Assembly (NCBI GenBank): GCA_023254645.1
Contig: JALRLA010000041.1
Coordinates: forward strand, 1-7,957
Length of the DNA stretch: 7,957 nucleotides
Reading direction: 5' to 3'
From: Bacteroidia bacterium
GTDB lineage: Bacteria > Bacteroidota > Bacteroidia > NS11-12g > UBA955
Shown piece after piece: positions 1-6,944 of the stretch. The number at the start of each line of letters is the position of its first letter. The first letter of the stretch is position 1. Under the pieces are notes generated by a model, which saw nothing but the letters and a program-made list of their open reading frames with translations, did no database searches and was not told the origin of the DNA. The position numbers and the translations under genes were made by a program.

Positions 1-1
1 G

Positions 2-589
2 TCCAACAAAGTATTTGACAATGAGCGACTCGAATTTCTAGGCGATGCTGTGTTGGATGCCTCCATTGCTCACCTCTTGTTTTTGCGTTTCCCTTACAAA
101 GACGAAGGGTATTTGACCGAAATGCGAACTCGAATAGTCAACAGAGACCAATTGGGGCATTTGGCCTCTCGCTTGGGCTTGACTGATTTGATGGATATCA
201 ACGCCGATTTGCGTCGCAATAGAGCCGCCTTGAAAAACATTGGGGGGAATGCGCTCGAAGCCTTGATCGGGGCTCTTTTCGTTGACAAAGGCTATGGAGT
301 GGCAGATCGATTTGTTCGAGAGCGATTGGTGGATCAATACCTCGATATCGACAAGTTAATGGAAACCACAGTGAGCCATAAAGCCATATTGCTCAAGTGG
401 GTTCAAAAGAACAAGAAGACCTTCGAATTTGTCGTGAGCAACGATTCGGAAAAAGCCGACTTGAAAAATGTCACCTTGCTTGTGGATGGAGTCGAGTGGT
501 TTACTGAGCGAAACGCCAACCGCAAAAAAGCAGAAGAGTTGTGCTGCGAAAAGGCCGTCAGAAAACTCAATTTGCCGACATCTTCTTAA
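2..589 (+). CDS. rnc: Ribonuclease III, 5'-truncated by the window edge
   Basis: Endonuclease that cleaves double-stranded RNA, acting in rRNA and mRNA processing in the cytoplasm. The reading frame is open from base 2, so the gene begins upstream; the GTG at 50 is internal and not a start. The visible part opens with the RNase III signature NERLEFLGDAVL (bases 20-55), which carries the E38/E41/D45 equivalents (E. coli numbering). The DEGYLTEMR segment follows, then the second catalytic segment GNALEALIGA near 245-274. There the residue matching E. coli D114 is Asn (248-250), while the essential E117 equivalent is kept (257-259). A double-stranded RNA-binding domain fills the C-terminal third, from SHKAILLKW to the typical KKAEELCCEKAVRKL helix. 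TAA stop at 587-589. In many bacteria, including Bacteroidota, rnc follows acpP-fabF; that could be tested just outside the window. It converges on the helicase gene, with no obvious terminator hairpin in the 25-bp gap. Confidence 0.95.
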   Translation, partial: SNKVFDNERLEFLGDAVLDASIAHLLFLRFPYKDEGYLTEMRTRIVNRDQLGHLASRLGLTDLMDINADLRRNRAALKNIGGNALEALIGALFVDKGYGVADRFVRERLVDQYLDIDKLMETTVSHKAILLKWVQKNKKTFEFVVSNDSEKADLKNVTLLVDGVEWFTERNANRKKAEELCCEKAVRKLNLPTSS

Positions 590-614
590 TCGGAGTTAGA
601 TTACCATCAACGTT

Positions 615-3600
615 TTACAGTTCAGAATCTTCTTCCAATTGGGGAAGGGCCGATTGCCCGCTGGTTTTGGCGAATTCACACCAGGCGCATTTGCCACATC
701 CCGTCAGGAATTCCATCGAATCTACTTTTGATTTTGCATGGGCAATCCAAGCTTTGATCCAATTGAGTTCTTCTTCGCTGTAATGAATTTTCACCCGTTT
801 GAAGTTTCCCCATTCATCGGGCAAAACCCCTTCCAATATGGCCATCTCGGCCTGCCAATCCTTTTGAACCTGGGCATTCACGAGTAAAGTGTAAACCCCC
901 AATTGGAACCAATGGCTATTGGGTATCTTGTCCAAGTCAAGCGATGATGGAGCTTTGCTTTTGTTGCCAAGGTTTTTGGCTGCCCCCGTTTTGTAATCCA
1001 CGATGGTTACTTTGTTGCCTCGAAATACCAACTTATCTGATTTTCCCGAAACAGGTACGCCTTCAATGACGGCTTGTAGGCTTTTTTCGGTCAAGGCTAA
1101 TCCTTCAGATTCGACTTCGGCTCGATGAACTCGATGGTAGAGGGGGAGTTGTGTGCGCCCCTGGTCCAATCGCTTATCGAATTGTTTTTTGGAGAAAGCG
1201 TGTCGCTCATAAAACATCTCCCGTTCGAATTGCTTGACGAATTCTTCTTCGTTCCACCAAATTCCCGCCTGCCCCATTCGAACCCATTCGGAAAATGCAT
1301 TGTGAATGGCGGTACCAAATGATGCGACCTCGATTGGAGCGCTAGGCACTCGAACAACTCGATTGAAATAAAAAGAAATTCCGCATTCTAGCAGTTGGTA
1401 AAGCGAGCTTGGAGAGTAGCGAAATTGGGACATTCGGTTTCGTATCCAATCCAACTTCTCAGCATCCAATCGGGGTTTGCTTTGGCGCATCAGTCGTTGC
1501 TCTGCGGCCCATCGGTTCAGACTAATAGGAAGAGCTACCGGTTTTTCAGGGATTGAGTTAAAGGCGTCATAGACAAAAATGCTGGGTTTTTGAGCCTTTT
1601 CACTTCCCGTTGCCGATTGATCGATAAAACTGCAATGGAACTGTTTACGGGCCCTTGTCATGGCCACAAAGAACAGTCGCCTGCGCTCCTCAAATGCTTC
1701 TTCTGGAACCGATTGACTTTGAAGGCTTCGTTGGTGTCCATCTAAAAGTTTGCTCAAGTCGTACGGCATCACGCGGTTTCGCTCTTTTTCCCAAGAAGAC
1801 TCATTGGCCCTGATCAAAAAGACATGGTCAAATTCCAATCCTTTGGAGCCGTGTGCAGTCAGCAATTGTACTCCGTCTTGTGTTCCAATTCGCTTTTGAA
1901 TGGATACCCGAATTTCGTTCTCCTTCATCATCTTTACGGTGCCGAGGAAATCAGACAATCTCTGAAAGGGTTGGCGACGAGTTTGATTGGAGGCGAATTC
2001 CAAAAAGGACTCCAATACTTCCAATGCCCATTCGGGATTGCCCAATTGGAAGGCTTGAGAAATGAACTGACCCTCGTTGTATAGCGACTGAATCAACTGT
2101 GGCACGGTACCCATGGTGCTCGCTTTTATCCAATCTTCGATGTTCTTGTGCAACTCAGCCAAGGCAGAATCAGGCTGATTTTGGGCCGCTTCGTACAAGC
2201 AGTCCCGCCAGTACTTGGTTTTGTTCTGAGGTGTTCGGTTGTATTCAGACAATTCCATAGCGAGCACATTCAATTCATAGGGTGAAACCTTATATAAAGG
2301 GCTCAACAACAGGCGATACACCATATGGTCAGCTGAATTGGCCAATTCTGATTCGCAGGCGATATACTCCAACCATTGCAGCAGATGTTCCACAATGGGT
2401 TCGTCCAGCGCATCCATCGAACGGGTTTGCACCGCATCGATATCCAAAGTGGGGAATAAGTCCAACAGAGCGTTGGCGTGTTTGTGTTGGGCGTAGAGTA
2501 CCGCAATTTCCTTCAAGGGAACGCCTTGCTCCTTTAATTGTTGAATGGCATGGGCGATGCCACAGGCTTCTTGGAATTCATTTTGGTAGCGCTCTACGTC
2601 GGGTTCGATATTGTCATACTGCGCATTGGGCCCTGCCGCTGTAAGGATTTTACTCAAATTCTGATTTTGATTGACCAATCGCTGTTGGTTGTGCTCAATG
2701 AGCTTGCGGGAGCAATCAAGTATGCTTTGGCTGCTGCGGTAGTTATCTGTCAACATCACGGTTGTCAAGGTGCCCGCTTGGTCGTATCGACTAACGAATT
2801 GTTGCATGTTGGAGATTTCAGCACCCTGAAAAGCGTAAATGCTTTGGTCGTCGTCACCTACCACAAAGCAATTCGGCTTCTGGTCTTCGTCTTCAATCAA
2901 TGAGAAAAGCAGTTGGTTTTGTTGCCCAGATGTGTCTTGGTACTCATCGACCAATACGAAATGGAATTGTTCTTTGTAATCCAACAACAAATCACCGCCT
3001 TCGGCCCAGGCCTCGACGACCCAATCAATCATGTCTGCGAATTCATAAACGCCTCGTTCTTGCTTTAGCGACTGGTATCGACTGAATAGGTGAGAGGCTT
3101 GAATCAGGCGCTGCCAATTCTCGTGTTTGGTTTCGTACTTCGGTAGCTTCAAATCGCCGGGTATGAAATTGCCACTTCTCCTTTTGTAGACCTCATCCGG
3201 GAAGGCTGTTTTGTAGGTTTCGTGGTCTTTCAAAGCCTCGACCCAACTTTCAATTTGGGCAGGATGGAGCTGTTCTCCCTGCATGATGTCCCATAGCTGT
3301 TTCAAGCTTCTGCGCAGATGCACAGGGTTTTCCGAATAAGATTTAATGGGAGAGTCGCTGGGGAGTTCGTCGATGATGTCTTGAATCAATTGTACCCTTT
3401 CCAAATCATCCATGACTCGCAATTCGCGTTTGGAAAATCTCTGCGGATTCTCTTGAATGACACGGTTGCACAGACCGTGAAAGGTGTGAACGTTGACTTT
3501 ATAAGCATCTGAACCCATGAATTGGCTCAGGCGTTGATGCATGGCGGCCGCTCCAGCTTCTGTGTAGGTCAGGCACAAAATGTTGCTGGGCAGGGCATCG

Positions 3601-3755
3601 GTTTTTTGAAGAATATTTAAAATGCGCGCCGCTAGGATTTGCGTTTTACCTGTGCCGGGTCCTGCTATGACCATGACAGGTCCATAAATTTCGTCGACGG
3701 CTCGTTTTTGAGACGGATTCAACTTGTTGTACAAATCTTCAAAGGATGCGTTCAT
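615..3755 (-). CDS. UvrD/Rep-family superfamily 1 DNA helicase fused to a PD-(D/E)XK (RecB/AddB-like) nuclease
   Basis: Predicted ATP-dependent DNA helicase-nuclease of 1046 aa, probably acting in double-strand break processing or recombinational repair. Helicase motifs appear in the canonical order: Q-motif LNPSQKRAV (12-20), Walker A AGPGTGKT (31-38), DEYQ (270-273), GDDDQSIY (300-307), NYR (338-340), HGSKGLEF (635-642) and VAMTRA (697-702). The C-terminal 270 residues carry a RecB-type nuclease: H818 (GTAIH), D907 (GKSDK), D920 and K922 (VDYKTG) and Q951. Cysteines C791, C1020, C1023 and C1026 suggest an iron-sulfur cluster of the AddB/Cas4 kind, though the spacing is unusual. The architecture resembles one subunit of mycobacterial AdnAB or an AddAB-like enzyme; no partner gene is in the window. 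The ATG at 3755-3753 lies just before a good helicase N-terminus and has no Shine-Dalgarno. The family is clear; the exact pathway is inferred. Confidence 0.93.
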   Translation of the reverse strand: MNASFEDLYNKLNPSQKRAVDEIYGPVMVIAGPGTGKTQILAARILNILQKTDALPSNILCLTYTEAGAAAMHQRLSQFMGSDAYKVNVHTFHGLCNRVIQENPQRFSKRELRVMDDLERVQLIQDIIDELPSDSPIKSYSENPVHLRRSLKQLWDIMQGEQLHPAQIESWVEALKDHETYKTAFPDEVYKRRSGNFIPGDLKLPKYETKHENWQRLIQASHLFSRYQSLKQERGVYEFADMIDWVVEAWAEGGDLLLDYKEQFHFVLVDEYQDTSGQQNQLLFSLIEDEDQKPNCFVVGDDDQSIYAFQGAEISNMQQFVSRYDQAGTLTTVMLTDNYRSSQSILDCSRKLIEHNQQRLVNQNQNLSKILTAAGPNAQYDNIEPDVERYQNEFQEACGIAHAIQQLKEQGVPLKEIAVLYAQHKHANALLDLFPTLDIDAVQTRSMDALDEPIVEHLLQWLEYIACESELANSADHMVYRLLLSPLYKVSPYELNVLAMELSEYNRTPQNKTKYWRDCLYEAAQNQPDSALAELHKNIEDWIKASTMGTVPQLIQSLYNEGQFISQAFQLGNPEWALEVLESFLEFASNQTRRQPFQRLSDFLGTVKMMKENEIRVSIQKRIGTQDGVQLLTAHGSKGLEFDHVFLIRANESSWEKERNRVMPYDLSKLLDGHQRSLQSQSVPEEAFEERRRLFFVAMTRARKQFHCSFIDQSATGSEKAQKPSIFVYDAFNSIPEKPVALPISLNRWAAEQRLMRQSKPRLDAEKLDWIRNRMSQFRYSPSSLYQLLECGISFYFNRVVRVPSAPIEVASFGTAIHNAFSEWVRMGQAGIWWNEEEFVKQFEREMFYERHAFSKKQFDKRLDQGRTQLPLYHRVHRAEVESEGLALTEKSLQAVIEGVPVSGKSDKLVFRGNKVTIVDYKTGAAKNLGNKSKAPSSLDLDKIPNSHWFQLGVYTLLVNAQVQKDWQAEMAILEGVLPDEWGNFKRVKIHYSEEELNWIKAWIAHAKSKVDSMEFLTGCGKCAWCEFAKTSGQSALPQLEEDSEL

Positions 3756-3763
3756 TGCTGGCT

Positions 3764-3789
3764 CAATTTACACAACTTGCAGGGTTCAA
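3764..3789 (-). promoter_or_regulatory. Possible promoter of the helicase-nuclease gene
   Basis: Read on the minus strand, a TTG (3789-3787) is followed after 16 nt by TAAATTG (3770-3764). This is close to the Bacteroidota TTG / TAnnTTTG consensus but one base short in the T run and one below the usual 17-23 nt spacing. It would place transcription start within about ten bases of the ATG. Weak match, reported because this divergent gap must hold promoters for both directions. I see no good consensus for the plus-strand operon here: the nearest candidate is GATATTTG at 3815-3822, with one mismatch and no clear TTG upstream. Confidence 0.25.
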
Positions 3790-3847
3790 GAGGGTCTGTT
3801 AGATAAATTAATGCGATATTTGTTTGAGAGCTGAACCTCAGAAATCC

Positions 3848-4384
3848 ATGAACCTGACCCAACAAGAATACCAAGAAATTACGGCCGACTGCCGAGCCAT
3901 ATTTGTCAAAAAGAATGCCGACTATGGTACCTCTTGGCGCTTGTTTCGCCCCAGTAGTTTGACTGATCAACTCTACATCAAAGCTCAGCGCATTCGAAAC
4001 ATTGAAGAAAGTGGTCAAAATGCGGTGGGTGATGATTTGCGCGGTGAATTCATGGGCTTGGTCAACTACGGCCTGATCGCTTTGGTTCAATTGCATTACG
4101 CCGCCCAAGGCAAAGAGCCCGGTTCCCTGGATGAAATCCTTCAGACCTATGACCTGTGGTCCAAAAAGACCTATGACCTCATGATCTTGAAAAATACCGA
4201 CTATGGCGAAGTTTGGAGAGCCATGCGCCCGAGTAGTTTCACCGATATGATCTTGGTGAAAATTGCACGCATCAAACAAATAGAAGACAATAAAGGGAAA
4301 ACCGAAGTCTCAGAAGGGGCTGATGCCAACTATCAAGATATCATCAATTACGCCATTTTTGCGCTCATCATGTTGCCGCGTTAA
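3848..4384 (+). CDS. DUF1599 (Nmad1-type) protein with two tandem copies of the domain
   Basis: Protein of 178 aa with no known biochemical activity. It belongs to the DUF1599 family, which as I recall is also called nucleotide modification associated domain 1 and occurs as single copies in phages and as a double copy in Bacteroidota. Repeat 1 (about 20-82) and repeat 2 (about 113-176) align clearly: NADYGTSWRLFRPSSLTD against NTDYGEVWRAMRPSSFTD, then K..RI..IE, and finally NYGLIAL against NYAIFAL. Invariant positions include D25/D118, Y26/Y119, G27/G120, W30/W123, RPSS, D40/D133, K45/K138, E53/E146 and N73-Y74/N167-Y168. It is predicted mainly helical, with no signal peptide. I chose the ATG at 3848; a TTG at 3824 would add eight residues that do not look like the family. 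It is the first gene of a tight operon, 3 nt before the BT_3928-like gene. Confidence 0.88.
   Translation: MNLTQQEYQEITADCRAIFVKKNADYGTSWRLFRPSSLTDQLYIKAQRIRNIEESGQNAVGDDLRGEFMGLVNYGLIALVQLHYAAQGKEPGSLDEILQTYDLWSKKTYDLMILKNTDYGEVWRAMRPSSFTDMILVKIARIKQIEDNKGKTEVSEGADANYQDIINYAIFALIMLPR
3905..4375 (+). repeat. Internal protein duplication inside the DUF1599 gene
   Basis: Two homologous segments of about 63 codons, 3905-4093 and 4184-4375, separated by a linker of about 30 codons. They match at protein level (DYG..W...RPSS.TD, K..RI..IE and NY..xAL blocks) but have diverged in nucleotide sequence, so this is an old domain duplication and not a recent DNA repeat. Confidence 0.85.
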
Positions 4385-4387
4385 ACC

Positions 4388-5896
4388 ATGAAATACGCTT
4401 TTATCCTTGTTCGATACCTGACAGCCTTGTTGTTCGTCTTTTCTGGGATGGTCAAACTGAATGATCCCAGTGGCTTTAGCATCAAACTCAATGAGTACTT
4501 TGATGTCTTCGCTGAAGATGTTTCCACTCAGCAGGATTCGCTGTTTGTCAGCATGGAAGCCATCGGTTCATTGGGGGAAACCCTTTCCACTACAGAGGCT
4601 GAATTTGTTCAACTCTACTCCTTTGACGGGACCAAGGAATTTTCCATTCTATCGGAGTCAGATGGTCTGGATTTTCGCTACACCTTGCAAGAATCGGGCA
4701 TGACCAAGGGCCAGCTCGATGTTCACGATACAGCCGTGTCAGCCCATTCTGTGAAATTGACACTATCAAACGGAAGCGAAACCCAATCCCAATTGCTGGC
4801 GGCCAGCGAGCTGGCTGCAACCCCAGACTACAGTCCCTCCTTTGACGTTAAACAATGGGTCAAGCCAGAGTCGGCCCTCAGGGGTTTCTTCAAAGGTTTA
4901 AAAGATTACAGCCTGTGGTTGAGCGGCTTCTTTTGCGCTTTGGAGGTATTGCTCGGTGTGGCCATGCTCATCGGTTACGAAATGAAAATCACAGTGGCCT
5001 TGACCGCGGTTCTCATCGTATTCTTTACCTTTTTAACCGGGTATTCGGCTTACTTCAACAAGGTGACCGACTGCGGTTGCTTTGGTGATTTCCTCAAGCT
5101 AGAGCCTTGGACCTCGTTCAAGAAAGACCTCGTAATTAGCGGCATGGTGGCCATACTCATTGCAGGACTACGGCACAATGTGGCTTGGTTCAGCCGCCCA
5201 TTTGGTCACAAGTTGATGGCTACGACGGCAGCCGGTTTGAGCGTTTTTGCCTTTGTCTGTTACCTCTATTTGCCTGTTTGGGATTTCTTGCCCTACAAAG
5301 AGGGCAATGATATCAAGGCCATCATGGAAACCTTGCCTCCTGGTGAGCGCGCTTCTGACAGCATGCGCATCACCTTTGTTCTGAAAAAAGGGGAAGATAC
5401 CGTTCATACCGATGCCAAAGGCTATGCCGCTTGGGCAGAAAAAGGTTTCGAGTACAGCGATCGATTGGAGGAAGTCATAGCCAAGGGTTACCAATGGCCC
5501 ATTCACGATTTTAGCATCATTGACATCGAAAAGGGCATCGACAAAACCGAAGATTTACTCAATCACAAGGGTTATCAGTGGGTTTTCGTGGCCACCTTCT
5601 TGGAGAGCGCTTATAAACCCGCCTTTGAATCGGTGAAGCCCTTGGTAAAACTAGCTGCTTCAAAGGGGCAGCCTTTCTATGCCTTGAGTTCTACTTCTTC
5701 AGACATAGCCGCAGAATTTGCTCAGGCCAATGATTTGGGATTCTCTTTCCATTCGACTGATCAAAAAACCTTGATGACCATGGCGCGTTACAATCCGACC
5801 TTGTACTTGTTCAATGGCCCGGTTGTGGTGAAGAAATGGAGCGGTCGCCATTTGCCCAGTCCATCTGTGTTTGATTCCAAACTCATGAAAGACTGA
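4388..5896 (+). CDS. BT_3928-like DoxX/MauE membrane protein with a C-terminal thioredoxin-like region
   Basis: Inner-membrane protein of 502 aa, molecular role unknown. Predicted membrane segments: about 4-22 (with the DoxX-like FSGMVKLNDPSGF just after), 174-196, 200-220, 246-262 and 277-297. Between the third and fourth lies TDCGCFGDF (C229, C231), the MauE/DoxX-type cysteine motif of this family. The C-terminal 200 residues (WDFLPYKEGNDI onward) are probably periplasmic and end in a thioredoxin-fold-like stretch (NPTLYLFNGPVVVKKW, 469-484). They lack a CXXC pair, so oxidoreductase activity there is doubtful. Relatives I know are about 360-400 aa; the excess is mostly residues 45-165, an apparent extra extracytoplasmic domain between the first two membrane segments. 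The ATG at 4388 is 3 nt after the DUF1599 stop. The stop overlaps the permease start by one base (TGATG), so translation is probably coupled. Confidence 0.85.
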   Translation: MKYAFILVRYLTALLFVFSGMVKLNDPSGFSIKLNEYFDVFAEDVSTQQDSLFVSMEAIGSLGETLSTTEAEFVQLYSFDGTKEFSILSESDGLDFRYTLQESGMTKGQLDVHDTAVSAHSVKLTLSNGSETQSQLLAASELAATPDYSPSFDVKQWVKPESALRGFFKGLKDYSLWLSGFFCALEVLLGVAMLIGYEMKITVALTAVLIVFFTFLTGYSAYFNKVTDCGCFGDFLKLEPWTSFKKDLVISGMVAILIAGLRHNVAWFSRPFGHKLMATTAAGLSVFAFVCYLYLPVWDFLPYKEGNDIKAIMETLPPGERASDSMRITFVLKKGEDTVHTDAKGYAAWAEKGFEYSDRLEEVIAKGYQWPIHDFSIIDIEKGIDKTEDLLNHKGYQWVFVATFLESAYKPAFESVKPLVKLAASKGQPFYALSSTSSDIAAEFAQANDLGFSFHSTDQKTLMTMARYNPTLYLFNGPVVVKKWSGRHLPSPSVFDSKLMKD

Positions 5897-6939
5897 TGAA
5901 GAGGTTGGGCTTTTTTCTAGCTGTCATGATGGGGCTTTTGGCCATTGTGTTCAGCTTGTTTCAAGCCTTGCCCAGCGCTGATCAATTGCTCACCGGGCAG
6001 CGTTCAGACGCGGCCACTACTCAAGCCATCGTGGCTGATTTGGGTTTGGACCAACCATTGCATACACAGTTTCTCCTGTATGCCAATGATCTGAGCCCCA
6101 TCTCGGTCTATTCCAACCAAGCCGATAAAACGGCCTATCTCTCGGGTATCGCCATTCCTATGGGTTCGGTTTCTCTATGGCTCAAATGGCCCTATTTGAG
6201 AAAGTCCTTTGTCAACCAACAGCCGGTGGCTCGTTTGTTGTTGGAAGCATTATTGGGCACGGCGGTCTTGGCTTTAAGTGCCATGGTGATTGCCTTGCTA
6301 CTCGGAGTGCCCATGGGGGTTCTGGCAGCTTTGAAAAAAGGGACCTGGATTGATCATGCCTTGACAGCGAGTTCCGCATTAGGGATTTCGGTGCCCAGTT
6401 TCTTTTCGGCCATGGTCATTTCCTGGCTGTTCGGATTTGTGTACAGTCAGCAAACGGGATTGAGCATGACAGGCTCTCTCTATGAGCTGGATAGCCTTGG
6501 AGAATCGCTTCATTTGCGCTTGGATCATCTGATATTACCCGCGATCGCTTTGGGCATTCGGCCACTGGCGGTGTTTGTGCAATTGACCCGCAATACCTTG
6601 GTTGATGTACTCTCTCAAGACTATGTTCGCCTGGCCCGTGCCAAGGGGTTGACCGAGGCGCAGGTGGTGTGGCGACATGCCTTGCCCAATGCGCTGAACC
6701 CATTGGTTACAAGCATCGGCGGATGGTTCTCGAGCTTGTTAGCAGGCTCCTTTTTTACGGAGTATATTTTTCAGTGGAAGGGCTTAGGAAAAGTGACCAT
6801 TGATGCTCTTCAACAAAGTGATTTACCGGTGATCATGGGAGCGGTGTTATTCACAGCCTGTGTGTTTTTCCTCATGCATAGCCTTACAGAGCGGTTGTAT
6901 GTTTGGATGGACCCTAGATTGCGAGGGCAGGACAAGTGA
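5896..6939 (+). CDS. ABC transporter permease, OppB/DppB type (peptide/nickel family)
   Basis: Inner-membrane subunit of a binding-protein-dependent importer, most likely for oligopeptides, 347 aa. The N-terminal membrane segment (4-22) is followed by the family-typical LGLDQPLHTQFLLY (49-62) and a long periplasmic loop (23-113). The core has membrane segments near 114-138, 154-180, 208-230, 268-290 and 308-330. The EAA coupling loop that contacts the ATPase is clear at 242-270 (DYVRLARAKGLTEAQVVWRHALPNALNP), and the C-terminus MDPRLR is typical of the family. The ATG overlaps the preceding stop by one base. No ATPase, second permease (OppC) or binding protein is in the window, so its partners must be encoded elsewhere. 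The substrate cannot be read from the sequence; peptides are the default for the family, with nickel and other ligands possible. Confidence 0.92.
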   Translation: MKRLGFFLAVMMGLLAIVFSLFQALPSADQLLTGQRSDAATTQAIVADLGLDQPLHTQFLLYANDLSPISVYSNQADKTAYLSGIAIPMGSVSLWLKWPYLRKSFVNQQPVARLLLEALLGTAVLALSAMVIALLLGVPMGVLAALKKGTWIDHALTASSALGISVPSFFSAMVISWLFGFVYSQQTGLSMTGSLYELDSLGESLHLRLDHLILPAIALGIRPLAVFVQLTRNTLVDVLSQDYVRLARAKGLTEAQVVWRHALPNALNPLVTSIGGWFSSLLAGSFFTEYIFQWKGLGKVTIDALQQSDLPVIMGAVLFTACVFFLMHSLTERLYVWMDPRLRGQDK

Positions 6940-6944
6940 ACGGC

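Noticed and set aside
590..614. Shared terminator between the convergent rnc and helicase genes
   Set aside because: No stem with a T run can be formed in this 25-bp gap or in the adjacent gene ends that I could see.
2282..2903. Plus-strand open frames of about 120 codons opposite the helicase
   Set aside because: They lie inside a gene with all helicase motifs in order, and their translations show no domain or plausible start context.
3824..3847. Upstream TTG start for the DUF1599 protein
   Set aside because: The eight added residues do not look like the family, and the ATG at 3848 starts at the expected N-terminus.
3752..4279. Minus-strand open frame of 175 codons antisense to the DUF1599 gene, whose stop overlaps the helicase start as ATGA
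   Set aside because: The overlap looks operon-like, but the translation has no recognisable family, runs entirely opposite a gene with clear duplicated domains, and fits a codon-bias shadow.
5168..5506. Minus-strand open frame of 112 codons opposite the BT_3928-like gene
   Set aside because: Antisense shadow without recognisable features; the plus-strand frame is well supported.
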